DNA from: Stictocephala bisonia
Taxonomy: Eukaryota; Arthropoda; Insecta; Hemiptera; Membracidae
DNA: 64,000 bases
Assembly: GCA_035578905.1 (NCBI GenBank)
Contig: JAQJVL010000005.1
Span: forward strand, 124,001 to 188,000
Direction: 5' to 3'
The position numbers and the translations under genes were made by a program. Position 1 is the first letter of the stretch. Each line of letters begins with the position of its first letter. This document shows positions 10,970-23,219 of the stretch, one piece after another. A model generated the notes under the pieces. That model was not told the origin of the DNA, did no database searches, and was given only the letters and a program-made list of their open reading frames with translations.

Positions 10970-11314
10970 GATATTAATATCTTTATTTTTATTTTAGTTA
11001 TTAGAAAAATAAAGGTTGACTGTTAATTTTATTTTATTTGAAATAAACGGACTTACAGCTGTTTTTGTAGATAAACAAGCATCTGGTCTCAGTCATAAAC
11101 TTACAGGATATGATTTGCACTTGAACCAGCTGGTCACAGTACAACTTTTTCAGCATTGACAATTATTTTCATTTGCAAAACGTAGGTAGGACGGGAAACG
11201 CTTGAAATACCCTCTTTACACTTACACTATTACGAGTAAAGCACTCAAACATTTCAAGTGAATTCATTGAGTACTTTTGTAGTCTTTTTACACAACATTC
11301 GGAAGTTTGATCTA
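10970..11314. other. Unique AT-rich stretch with possible LINE 3'-end trace
   Basis: No gene was recognised. The 13-mer TGAAATAAACGGA near 11040 also occurs at the 3' end of the LINE at 33.7-35.8 kb, so this may be a leftover LINE 3' end. The evidence is weak. Confidence 0.25.
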
Positions 11315-11917
11315 TACAGGGTTGGGCAAACGTCTGGAATCTATTTATTATTTTTAAAGCATTGAAAGAGATGTAATGACACTTTTTAGCTATGTACTTG
11401 TACCTTTACCAAACATTTAGACATATTTTATTTGTTTTTCACATAGCCAAGGGATGGCCCATGAAGGAAGTCTTAAAAAGTTTAAATCTAAGCCTACCTC
11501 GAGTTATACCTCATTTCAAAGGTCTTTGTTTGTACTGTACAACACACAAGTGCAAACCTGAGGATAAAAGGATGGCCCAGTCAGTAAATAGCCTCTCAAG
11601 AATTTAATATCATTTAACTAATACTGTTTAAGAACCAGGATACATAGTTACTATCTACTGTTACGTACAGCAATAATATAACTTACAGAATATAAGAAAT
11701 TAATGCACTTCCACATAAAAAGAGAGAAATATACACATATATGACGGATTATTACAATAATTGTCTTAAAATATTTTTAGAGTATACCTACTGTCAAAAG
11801 TGTTTTCTTGTTTTTATTTTTGTCAAATAAAATAGTTATTTTTATAACGCAGTATTTCGTTACGATTGTTAACAATCATCAACATACTCAACAACAGGCA
11901 TCTCAAACAGGGATAAA

Positions 11918-12228
11918 TGTGTAATGTATAATTGAACAAATATACACTCATTTGTTCAATAACTATAGTTCCTCACATTCCAATAGTTACTGTGACCTTT
12001 TACGAATTAGTTGCTGAGGTTGGCATGGAGTAGTGTGCACATAGTGAGCGTCTGCCGTGGAAGGAAACTGCTCAAGTCTGACGAGTGATCACCGAACAAC
12101 GGAAAACACAATATTCAACTTCAGTCTTGTTTGGGTTGAAGCTTAATAAACCTGTCTAAAAGTACACGTCTCTTGTTTCATTTCTTCCTCTAAGTGTTAC
12201 CATAACAAGATATTCCCATGTGTTGTTT
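11918..12228 (+). mobile_element. Possible solo LTR fragment
   Basis: This segment lies where the left arm of the inverted-repeat structure loses its match to the right arm. It contains AATAAA (in GCTTAATAAACC, near 12143) followed by a pyrimidine-rich stretch and TGTTACCATAACA, which resembles the R-U5 end of an LTR. No matching target-site duplication or second LTR was found. A host-derived spacer is the alternative. Confidence 0.25.
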
Positions 12229-12480
12229 GTTGCAAACAAGTAGCAATTAATTTAATATACAGGGCTGGGCAAAAGTCTGGAATGTATTTATTAGTTTTAA
12301 AACTGTTAAAAGAAATGTAATGAAACTTTGTAGTTATTTACATGTCCCTATTCCAAACATTTAGACATAATTTACTTGTTTTTCGCAAAGCCGGGTAATG
12401 GCACATGAAAGAAGTCTTAAAAATTTTAAATGTGCTTACATTTTACATACTACCTTTTTACTTTTTACATTTTTACATTT

Positions 12481-15275
12481 TACAATACCACTGTACTTGT
12501 ACGGGTGGGTCAATACCCTTGTAAGATTTGGAGAGCAGATTCAATACCACTGTGCGTGTATGGGTGTGTGGGTGGGTCAATACCACTGTGCGTGTATGGG
12601 TGGGTGGGCAGGTCAATACTACTGTGCGTGTATGGGTAGGTGTGTGAGTCAATACTGCTGTGCGTTTATGGGTGGGTGGGTGGATCAATACCACTGTGCG
12701 TGTATGGGTGGGTGAGTGGGTCAATACCACTGTGCGTGTATGGGTGGGTGGGTGGGTCAATACTCCTGTGCGTGTATGGGTGGGTGGGTGGATCAATACC
12801 ACTGTGCGTGTATGGGTGTGTGGGTGAGTCAATATCACTGTGCGTGTATGGGTGAGTGGGTGGGTCAATACTACTTTGCGTGTATGGATGGGTGGGTGGA
12901 TCAATACTACTGTGCGTGTATGAGTGGGTGGGTGGATCAATACTACTGTGCGTGTATGGGTGGGTGGGTGGATCAATACTACTGTGCGTGTATGGGTGTG
13001 TGGGTGGATCAATACTACTGTGCGTGTATGGGTGGGTGGGTGGATCAATACTACAGTGCATGTATGGGTAGGTGTGTGAGTCAATACTACTGTGCGTGTA
13101 TGGGTAGGTGGGTGAGTCAATACTACTGTGCGTGTATGGGTGGGTGGGTGGATCAATACTACTGTGCGTGTATGGGTAGGTGTGTGAGTCAATACTACTT
13201 TGCGTGTATGGGTGGGTGGGTGGATCAATACTACTGTGCGTGTATGGGTGGGTGGGTGGATCAATACTACTGTTCGTGTATGGGTAGGTGTGTGAGTCAA
13301 TACTACTGTGCGTGTATGGGTAGGTGGGTGAGTCAATACTACAGTGCATGTATGGGTAGGTGTGTGAGTCAATACTACTGTGCGTGTATGGGTAGGTGTG
13401 TGAGTCAATACTACTGTGCGTGTATGGGTAGGTGGGTGAGTCAATACTACAGTGCATGTATGGGTGGGTGGGTGGGTGGATAATACTAATGTGCGTGTAT
13501 GGGTAGGTGTGTGAGTCAATACTACAGTGCATGTATGGGTAGGTGTGTGAGTCAATACTACTGTGCGTGTATGGGTAGGTGTGTGAGTCAATACTACTGT
13601 GCGTGTATGGGTGGGTGGGTGGATCAATACTAATGTGCGTGTATGGGTAGGTGTGTGAGTCAATACTACTGTGCGTGTATGGGTGGGTGGGTAAGTGGAT
13701 CAATACTAATGTGCGTGTATGGGTAGGTGTGTGAGTCAATACTATAGTGCGTGTATGGGTAGGTGGGTGAGTCAATACTACAGTGCATGTATGGGTAGGT
13801 GTGTGAGTCAATACTACTGTGCGTGTATGGGTGGGTGGGTGGGTGGATCAATACTAATGTGCGTGTATGGGTAGGTGTGTGAGTCAATACTACAGTGCAT
13901 GTATGGGTAGGTGTGTGAGTCAATACTACTGTGCCTGTATGGGTAGGTGGGTGGGTCAATACTACTGTGCGTGTATGGGTGGGTGGGTGGATCAATACTA
14001 CTGTGCGTGTATGGGTGGGTGGGTGGATCAATACTACTGTTCGTGTATGGGTAGGTGGGTGAGTCAATACTACTGTGCGTGTATGGGTGGGTGGGTGAGT
14101 CAATACTACTGTGCGTGTATGGGTGGGTGGGTGGGTGGATAATACTAATGTGCGTGTATGGGTAGGTGTGTGAGTCAATACTACTGTGCGTGTATGGGTA
14201 GGTGTGTGAGTCAATACTACAGTGCGTGTATGGGTGGGTGGATGGATCAATACTAATGTGCGTGTATGGGTAGGTGTGTGAGTCAATACTACTGTACGTG
14301 TATGGGTGGGTGGATGGATCAATACTAATGTGCGTGTATGGGTAGGTGTGTGAGTCAATACTACTGTGCCTGTATGGGTGGGTGGATGGTTCAATACTAC
14401 TGTGCGTGTATGGGTAGGTGTGTGAGTCAATACTACTGTGCGTGTATGGGTGGGTGGATGGATCAATACTACTGTGCGTGTATGGGTAGGTGTGTGAGTC
14501 AATACTACTGTGCGTGTATGGGTGGGTGGATGGATCAATACTACTGTGCGTGTATGGGTAGGTGTGTGAGTCAATACTACTGTGCGTGTATGGGTGGGTG
14601 GATGGATCAATACTACTGTGCATGTATGGGTAGGTGTGTGAGTCAATACTACTGTGCGTGTATGGGTGGGTGGATGGATCAATACTAATGTGCGTGTATG
14701 GGTAGGTGTGTGAGTCAATACTACTGTGCGTGTATGGGTGGGTGGGTGGATCAATACTACTGTGCGTGTATGGGTAGGTGTGTGAGTCAATACTACTGTG
14801 CGTGTATGGGTGGGTGGATGGATCAATACTAATGTGCGTGTATGGGTAGGTGTGTGAGTCAATACTACTGTGCGTGTATGGGTGGGTGGATGGATCAATA
14901 CTAATGTGCGTGTATGGGTAGGTGTGTGAGTCAATACTACTGTGCGTGTATGGGTGGGTGGATGGATCAATACTAATGTGCGTGTATGGGTAGGTGTGTG
15001 AGTCAATACTACTGTGCGTGTATGGGTAGGTGGGTGGATCAATACTAATGTGCGTGTATGGGTAGGTGTGTGAGTCAATACTACTGTGCGTGTATGGGTA
15101 GGTGGGTGGATCAATACTACTGTGCGTGTATGGGTGGGTGGGTGAGTCAATACTACAGTGCGTGTATAGGTGGGTGGGTGGATCAATACTAATGTGTGTG
15201 TATGAGTAGGTGTGTGAGTCAATACTACTGTGCGTGTATGGGTGGGTGGGTGGATCAATACTACTGTGCATGTAA
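12481..15275. repeat. Minisatellite, 36-bp G-rich unit, about 76 copies
   Basis: The unit is close to TCAATACTACTGTGCGTGTA followed by TGGGTGGGTGGGTGGA, 36 bp long. Variants include TAGGTGTGTGAG, GGTGGATGGA and copies with an extra GGGT. From about 14230 to 15070 two variants alternate, giving a 72-bp higher-order period. The plus strand is G-rich with runs of GGG separated by single T. Because 36 is divisible by three, frames of hundreds of codons are open on both strands. They encode only low-complexity repeats and are not called as genes. Confidence 0.96.
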
Positions 15276-16987
15276 GTACCTATGAGAAGGCTGTATTAAT
15301 TCATTAGATAGTTATTTTCGATTTTGTATACTATGTTTATATACTTATATCTACCACATGTTTCCTGTGAGAGGACATTCGTTTAGTATTTGTGACCGTA
15401 ACTTTGGACTCTGTGGACTAGTTATACCTCATCCTAAAGGTGTTTCTTTATACAATACTAAAGTGCAAACCTGAAGTTAAAAAGATGACCGAGTCAGAAA
15501 GTACAGCCACTCTAAGTATAGTAATAGTATGTCATATTACTAAAACTTCCTTTTTATACGGCTATTTATTTATCCCTGCTTGAGTATGTTGATGACTGTT
15601 AACAATTGTAATGAAAGACTACGTTATAAAAATAACTATGTTATTTAACAAAAATAAAAATAATACAAATTATTAAAACCCTTTTGACCGTAGGTATACC
15701 CTAAAAATAGTTTAAGAAATTTATTATAATAACTTGTTACAAATGTTTTTGTGTAAATTTGTTGATTTCTCATATTCAATCTGTTAAATAACCTACGCAG
15801 CAATAGGTAATAACTATCTTAGCCTTGTTCTTAAGCAGTAAGTAGCCTCTATATGACATTAAATTCTTTTAGAGGCTATATTTTCTGGCTGGGCCATCCT
15901 TTTGACCTCAGGTTTGCACTCTTGTGTTTTACAAACAAACACGTTTAAAATGAGTTTAACTCGAGGTAGACTTAGATTTAAAATGTTTAAGACTTCTTTC
16001 ATGGGCCATCCCCTGGCTATGCGATAAACAAGTTAATGTATTGGTAAAGGGACATGTACATAACTAAAAGTTTCATTGCATAATTTTCAATAGTTTTAAA
16101 AATAATAAATATATTCCACACTTTTGTCCAATCCTGTATATTGATATATACAGTTGTGTTTATAATTAAAATAACCACCTAACTTTTTTCATGTTTACTT
16201 AATGTGCTATTTACTGCGTGATTAGTTGCCGATGATAACTTTACCTTTTCATTAGTATTGTTTATTTTAAATACTTATATTTAAATTGTAAGTAATTTTA
16301 ATTTTGACATTTGCTGTCAAATATAAACGTAATTACACTTTTAACATATTTTTGTGTTGATGTCTGATTATCCCTTGGTTACAATGAATACACTCCTTAG
16401 AAACGTACTCTTGTTTTAGTTTTTGTATTATACACAATACACTACTGGGAACATAAGTTCCACCATACAGCGGTACAGGAGGGTATCAAGCCCCATACGT
16501 ATGTTAAATAAAAAATATTATGTTTAATGAGGTTTTATAAGTGACTCCAGGATGTAAAATATTTATCTGCAGTCTACCAAAATTGTGATGGCTGGAACCT
16601 TGGGGAACCATGGAAAAAGGACAACAAACATCCTCAAAAAATAAACCAATACCGACATTTGTTTTTAAATTGTTTAAATAATGAACATAAACTTCTAGAT
16701 TCTGCTTCTGAGATGAAGAGGATTAATCTACGTTGAAATTAGGATGGTTGCAGGCATTGATCGGCTGGTTAGACGTCTACCCTTGAAGAACGAAAAGGAT
16801 CGCGAGTCTGCGTTTACATTCACGTATTTCATTTGTCACGTTTATAAGTTTACTATGATTTTTTTGGCATTTATATTTCGATTTAATATATTTAATTTGT
16901 ATCTGCTTATTCTTAACACAGTGATAATAAGTAAATAGCGAATATGAATAAGGAATAACTAATGTTGGATAATTCCTCTTGAATTTG

Positions 16988-17062
16988 GAGATTGCTTGTA
17001 TATAACAATCCTTAGAGTATTATTTGTTATGTGTTGTAGTGTGGATTCCAAAGTGTGTTTAT
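16988..17062 (+). repeat. 75-bp direct repeat, copy 1
   Basis: Matches 17784-17858 without a mismatch. The copies are 796 bases apart start to start. It begins GAGATTGCTTGTATATAAC. Confidence 0.95.
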
Positions 17063-17783
17063 ATGTTTAGTAATAATAAATGTTATTTATTACTAACAAA
17101 TATTTGTCTTTTAACCCATTAATGGAAGCCTAATGAAACATTTAAGAATGGATCAACTTCTCAACATCTGTTTTGATTTTGTCTGAAATCGAACGGAGAG
17201 CCTACAGTTGAGTTTCTACCAACGAACAAGTTACTGTGGTAAAAATTATTGTAACAAGCTGTGAATATCATGAATTACTCGTACTTAAAATTATAAACAT
17301 TCCAGTAGAATATACTGAGGCTTATTGACGGGTTATTTTGATTACTGAATACATGCCTTGTATAGATCAGAAGGAAGGTAACAAGAGTTAAAAGGGGGAA
17401 AATAAAACAATACATTCTAAAGAACTTATACTTGGCAAAATTACCAGTTCAGTGTATTTATTTGTCACGACGGGATTGACACGTTAAGCGTGCGAGTGCC
17501 TCCAATGATTCGATTATTACTATACTTAATATACAATAACGAGTCGGGATTATGTATAGTTCATTTTAAATGGGAAATGTGTGGAATAGCAAGCGAGCTT
17601 GTACGATAAACTGTCACATCAGAATAAACTAGTGGGCTGGAACGATAAGGTCAAAAGTCACCCCCCCCCCGCAGCATGCACTACGAGTTTGGTCATATAA
17701 TTCAAGAGATAACTTAGTAACTAAAATATTCTAGCCTAATATCAGCAGCCAAGCTATATTTGTATACTAGTTTTGTTCTAATT

Positions 17784-17858
17784 GAGATTGCTTGTATATA
17801 ACAATCCTTAGAGTATTATTTGTTATGTGTTGTAGTGTGGATTCCAAAGTGTGTTTAT
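17784..17858 (+). repeat. 75-bp direct repeat, copy 2
   Basis: Exact second copy of 16988-17062. The flanking bases diverge at once on both sides, which suggests a recent local duplication or insertion. Confidence 0.95.
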
Positions 17859-19079
17859 GTTTGATCAGTGTAAAAGTTGTTTCATGAAACTTTGGGAGGC
17901 GGTTTTATCAACAACAAAATTATCATAAATCTAGCGAAGTATAAATTATACAAAACAGAGTATTATCAGGAGATTATCTATTTAATAACGAATGAATATT
18001 GATTCGGAATCACAGATACTATTCCAATGCCACTTTGCATCTTTCAGTAATAATGAAAAGGTAACACGTTTAAATAATAATTCCTACATAATTCAGAAAT
18101 ACTTAAAACACATTATAGAATTAATATTTGAAACATACACTTAAAAAATGTGGATTATTTCTCCAAATTAGATTAAACAAAAACTAGGATAGGTTTTATA
18201 TAACTTCATGTCCCAGAAAACTCTCCTTGGAGAGTACTCGTCTTCCCACACAACCCTCCACTCTGGAAGAAGCTCCATTTTAGATTATCCATATGAAATA
18301 CGAAATTTAAAAATGTTGCTTTGTTATTTTTAATGGTGGTATATTTCCGGTTGGAAGGTGACTATATATTAGCGCTGTAGGAAAAGTAAAATGACAAGTT
18401 GAAACAGAGTATACATGTGTCATAATAGAACACTAGACACATCCCTTACATCTAGAACAGATAGTGTTTTCTGTGTGTAACCAGTCCCTCTCCATTTCAT
18501 GAAGTTAAATAATCTTGAGTATTAACATTATCTAACGCCTTTAAACAGCTTTCAGATTCTACTTAGAGTACATTGTAATAGAATGTCTGTCAAGACTGCA
18601 ATCAGGACAAGTATACGTATAAACAGCAGTGAAGCAGCGAGAGGCTTTCTAGACGTACAATTTTGGCCTTAGCCGTGGCCTTGGCTTGGCTAGTGCAGTT
18701 ACTGGGAAGTTAACGCAACAAAGCCCACTTCTGAACTGTTTAGAAAGTTCCAGCTGTACCCGCCTGCTTCGCCGGTCATGATATTGACTTTTGATTATAT
18801 AATTGAAATGTGCAGCAACCTTTCAGTTTACACAGTATCCAATTTATATCCAATTTAGAACAGCTGATGTTATGTATACTACTGTACTCAATTATTTTTA
18901 ATTTTAAAAGTTTAGCCTACCTCAATTTATTCTATTTATTTAATTTAACAGCTCTTAATCAATTAAATAAATCAATTAATATAGCTCCATAAGAATACCA
19001 TGGGAATTTTGGAGGCCAGTGGGACGGAGTCCTGAGGTCGGAGAGGAAAATCCTTTCTTAGTAAGCCTCTATGGGCCAA

Positions 19080-19500
19080 GATAATAATAATAATAATAAT
19101 AATATATTTTTTATTGCATCTTGTTAACAATTGATAAAATTGTATCGCAATAGTCATTAATAAATTAATTAAAATTTGCCATCCATTCAATCACAATAAC
19201 ACTTTCAAACATACATTTTTTCACGCACCCAAATTCCCATTCATTCGCCAATTATACCTCCAAAATGTCCTCCAGTGTCAATTTTAAAATTCAGTGGCTT
19301 CCCAATTATATACAAAAAACTCGTCTACACTATAAAATGCCAGTTTGGCCAAACATTTCTTGAGACGGTTCTTAAACGCCTTGGGCGTTGTAGCATTTTT
19401 AATACATTCTGGGAGTCTGCTAATTATACGAACAGACTCCCAGAACCTATGTATGAACCTAAAGATGAACCTATGTACAAAATAGCAAGTCAATTAGACG
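19080..19500 (-). pseudogene. LINE reverse-transcriptase ORF, C-terminal end and 3' tail
   Basis: On the minus strand, 19284-19493 encodes the end of a non-LTR retrotransposon protein: LPECIKNATTPKAFKNRL followed by a LAFYSVDEFF motif, the usual closing region of Jockey/CR1-type ORF2 proteins. Downstream the strand runs into (TTA)n at 19082-19104, a microsatellite-like 3' tail. Everything upstream of the C-terminus is missing, which is typical 5' truncation during target-primed reverse transcription. It is not functional. Confidence 0.75.
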
Positions 19501-19600
19501 TATAGTTTTGGAGAAATAGTGATGAGTGGTAAATGGCTTCTATGACACCAGCAACTGGTCTACTAGCTGGAGATTGGAAGATATTTTATTTCGTGTTGAT

Positions 19601-19808
19601 TCCCAAGGATGAAGTCGTCCCTCGTCCCAAGGATGAAGTCGTCCCTCCTCCCAAGGATGAAGTCGTCCCCCGTCCCAAAAATGAAGTCGTCCCTCCTCCC
19701 AAGGATGAAGTCGTCCCTCGTCCCAAAGATGAAGTCGTCTCTCGTCCCAAGAATGAAGTCGTCCCTCGTCCCAAGGATGAAGTCGTCCTTCCTCCCAAGG
19801 ATGAAGCT
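19601..19808. repeat. Minisatellite, 24-bp unit, about 8-9 copies
   Basis: Tandem units of CCCAAGGATGAAGTCGTCCC plus four bases (TCGT or TCCT). The period of 24 leaves frames open on both strands, reading PKDEVVPR on the plus strand. No start or domain context supports a gene. Confidence 0.95.
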
Positions 19809-19829
19809 CACAACTTAAGACAAAAGTCC

Positions 19830-20345
19830 AAATACAATGGAACAAATATCCATGACATTTATATTCCATGACGGCAAATGTCCATGACATTTATATTCCA
19901 TGACGGCAAATGTCCATGACGACACATGACCATGAAATTTATATTGCATGACGGCAAATGTCCATGACGACACATGACCATGATTCCATGAGGCAAATGT
20001 CCATGACGGCAAATGTCCATGATGACACATTGCCATGAAATGTACATTCTATGGCGGAAAATGTCCATGACATATATATTCCATGACCGAAAATGTCCAT
20101 GACATTTATATTCCATGACGGCAAATGTCCATGACGACACATGACCATGAAATTTATATTGCATGACGGCAAATGTCCATGACGACACATGACCATGATT
20201 CCATGAGGCAAATGTCCATGACGGCAAATGTCCATGATGACACATTGCCATGAAATGTACATTCTATGGCGGAAAATGTCCATGACATATATATTCCATG
20301 ACCGAAAATGTCCATGACGACACATGACCATGGCATTTATATCGG
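19830..20345. repeat. Complex tandem repeat built on GCAAATGTCCATGAC
   Basis: Short motifs (GGCAAATGTCCATGAC, GACACATGACCATGA, ATTTATATTCCATGAC) alternate irregularly. A block of 215 bp is repeated: GACACATGACCATGAAATTT occurs at 19921 and again at 20136. The array is rich in CATG. Confidence 0.92.
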
Positions 20346-22024
20346 TTCAAATGTCCTGCTTGATAGTTACAAAAAGATTATAATACGTCTAAGTGAATAT
20401 TATAGATTGCTCACATATTACTGATGTCTTGGAGCAGAGAGATAACATTAATGTTATTACTCAATAATTGGTCATTTACCACATTCAGCTTTTCCTTTAT
20501 TAATTAGGAGCACCTAAACTATATTATTATAATGTTAGGTAATAATTATTTCTATTCAGGTTTTAGATCGTTTTATATTTAATTAATGGATAAATTTTGC
20601 TGGAGGTTCGTACTCGTCATGTGACGGTAGGAAAGACAAGGAATTAACGGAAGGAAACTGTGAGAGACAGCGAGTAATTAGGCGACATATGAGGATGGTT
20701 GCAATTGCGTTGTCACATTCGTCAACAGACAATGGTTGGATTCCTCAACACAATTCCCGGATTGTCAACCATTGCCCATCGAAAATCGTATTATTTGTTT
20801 GACCTCAAAACCTCATTCTGTTGACATCAAATGTATTGTTTTCTAATGTAATGTTGTCTTTATTAGTAAAAGTATCGATCAGTAATTTTCAGTAACGCTC
20901 TACAAAATAATGATAAATTAACAAATTTATTTTTCTACTTTAAATTATGTGTCCTCGGAACGTGATGAAACAAAACGTTACAGTATGAAGTTTTTCGTGT
21001 TGAGAAGATATTGATTAGACCAATAACGTCAATCGTCACAGGTGCTGCGAAATCATTGCGCGCATATGCAATCGTTAGTGGGGATTGATTTCACAAGTCT
21101 CGATAACCAATACAAATGATCGAAACATTTCCACAGTCCTGACAAATCCCATATCATTAGTATAAATATCGACACCATGGATATTGTGAAGTGCTTGCCG
21201 TTGAACTTTCCATTATTACGAAAATTATACAGTACATTAGGGAAGTAAAATAATCTTATCTGTAACATGCATCAAACTAAAAAAATTTGAATTTAAATTT
21301 TTTTATAATGACATTTTGGTTTGGTAGTAAGTAATTTTTTTTCTATTTCCCAACTCAATAATTCCATTTGTGTATGTTTTAAGTGAAGGTTAAGCTTTGT
21401 TCTGAAAATTTATTTTATATTAAAGATAAGGTATCCAATGTATGTTTAATGTAATTATTCCACGATTTACTATTTAAATGGGCCTATTTCGTATTGATGT
21501 GTTGTGGATTTTCCTAGAACAGCATGAGTCAATGTTAGGTACACAAACGGATGGCTGAAACTTTCCCTACAAGTAATAAAATTAATAATTGCCAGCAAAT
21601 AAAATACGAATATGAACTATAACGTTGTTGTAATAACCTTTAAACCTAACACACTTGTACAATTTCACGAGGAAGAAATATCATTTACTTGAGTAACTTG
21701 TTTCAAATCATTGGAGAAGAGAAAAAGCGACAAGAGTACAATAGCGAAGTCGGCGACGTTGTGCCGGCCCCGGGGGTGAAATGGGTGGTTTGTGAGAAGG
21801 AGGGGAGCACAGTGGGTCGGGGGAGGCAGTTGGGGGACGAGGGGATGATTATTCAGGCCGTAGTTATCGTTGGCCCCGATCTGCGGGAGTAAGCGTTTAG
21901 GCCCTCTTCACATAGGATGGCCTGGATAGACTCAGTATTGTTCTTATAGTTAGAAGGAGACTACGAACTACAGTGGCGAAAAAACCTGCCCTAAATAATT
22001 TTTAGTCAGACAATTTGAGTCATC
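20346..22024. other. Intergenic stretch
   Basis: No gene was recognised. A GC-richer patch near 21740-21900 holds a 67-codon open frame with no domain. Confidence 0.4.
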
Positions 22025-23080
22025 TTCCATACGTCGCAAGGCCATACCATACGTCGCAAGGTCATACCGTACGTAGCTAGGTCATATCTACTGCACAAGG
22101 TCATACCATATGTCGCTTGGTTATACCGTACGTAGCAAGGTCATATCTACTGCACAAGGTCATACCATATGTCGCATGTTTATACCGTACGTAGCAAGGT
22201 TCTATCTACGGCGCAAGGTCATATCAGACTTCGCAAGATTATACCGTACGTCGCAAGGTCATATCTACTGCACAAGGTCATACCATATGTCGCATGGTTA
22301 TACCGTACGTAGCTAGGTCCTATCTACGGCACAAGGTCATATTAAACGTCGCAAGGTTATACCATACGTAGCAAGGTCATATCTACGGCACAAGGTCATA
22401 TCATACGTCGCAAGGTCATAACATACACCGCAAAGTCATACCATACGTCGCAAGGTCATATCAGACGTCGCAAGGTTATACCGTACGTAGCAAGGTCATA
22501 TCTACTGCACAAGGTCATACCATATGTCGCATGGTTATACCGTACGTAGCAAGGTCATATCTACTGCACAAGGTCATACCATATGTCGCATGGTTATACC
22601 GTACGTAGCAAGGTTCTATCTACGGCGCAAGGTCATATCAGACGTCGCAAGGTTATACCGTACGTAGCTAGGTCATATCTACTGCACAAGGTCATACCAT
22701 ATGTCGCATGGTTATACCGTACGTAGCAAGGTCATATCTACTGCACAAGGTCATACTATATGTCGCATGGTTATACCGTACGTAGCAAGGTCCTATCTAC
22801 GGCGCAAGGTCATATCAGACGTCGCAAGATTATACCGTACGTCGCAAGGTCCTATCTACGGCGCAAGGTCATATTAAACGTCGCAAGGTTATACCATACG
22901 TAGCAAGGTCATATCTACGGCACAAGGTCATATCATACGTCGCAAGGTCATAACATAAACCGCAAAGTCATACCATACGTCGCAAGGTCATACCGTACGT
23001 AGCAAGGTCATATCTACGCCGCAAGGTCATAACATACGTCTCAGGTCATATCATACGGCGCAAGGTCATACCATGTACTT
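22025..23080. repeat. Minisatellite of about 20-bp units in 59-bp higher-order units
   Basis: Basic units resemble GCAAGGTCATACCATACGTC (20 bp). Much of the array is ordered as a 59-bp triplet of unlike units, one ending in CATATGTC, one in GTACGTA and one in ATCTACTGCA. There are about 50 basic units. Nearly every unit carries AAGGTCA or a one-base variant (ATGGTTA, AAGGTTA). Confidence 0.93.
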
Positions 23081-23219
23081 TTTTATCGGACATACGTTGC
23101 AAGGCTATGCATATTTTATTGCAAGGTATGAAAGTTTTTGTCCACTAGCAAGATTATACTGCGGACAGACAAAATAGTACAAAATATACCAATATTTGTA
23201 ATACGTTAATTGCAACCAA

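Larger units (their letters stand above)
11317..16136. mobile_element. Composite inverted-repeat transposon structure (about 4.8 kb) with no transposase seen
   Basis: The left arm (11317 to about 11920) begins CAGGGTTGGGCAAACG. The right arm (about 15570-16136, inverted) ends in the matching complement, and TA flanks both ends. The arms match along about 570-600 bases with moderate divergence, including blocks around the GGATGGCCCA and AACATACTCAA motifs. A third, direct-orientation copy of the arm starts at 12260 (CAGGGCTGGGC) and is split by the 36-bp minisatellite, resuming at about 15400-15545. No transposase frame was found. It reads as a non-autonomous Tc1/mariner-like family in which one copy sits inside or beside another and was later expanded by tandem repeats. 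Confidence 0.8.
16141..18985. other. AT-rich intergenic stretch
   Basis: No coding gene was recognised. It contains an exact 75-bp direct repeat (listed separately), a run of ten C at 17661-17670, and scattered GC-rich patches near 17465-17500 and 18600-18780 that I could not assign. Confidence 0.45.

Noticed and set aside
12473..15271. Minus-strand frames of 381-530 codons rich in THTPTHTRTVV or SIDSHTYPYT
   Set aside because: Several overlapping frames of the 36-bp satellite are open at once. This is a period effect and shows no sign of one selected protein.
22025..23080. CRISPR-like array
   Set aside because: Units are contiguous with no unique spacers, and the surrounding DNA is eukaryotic.
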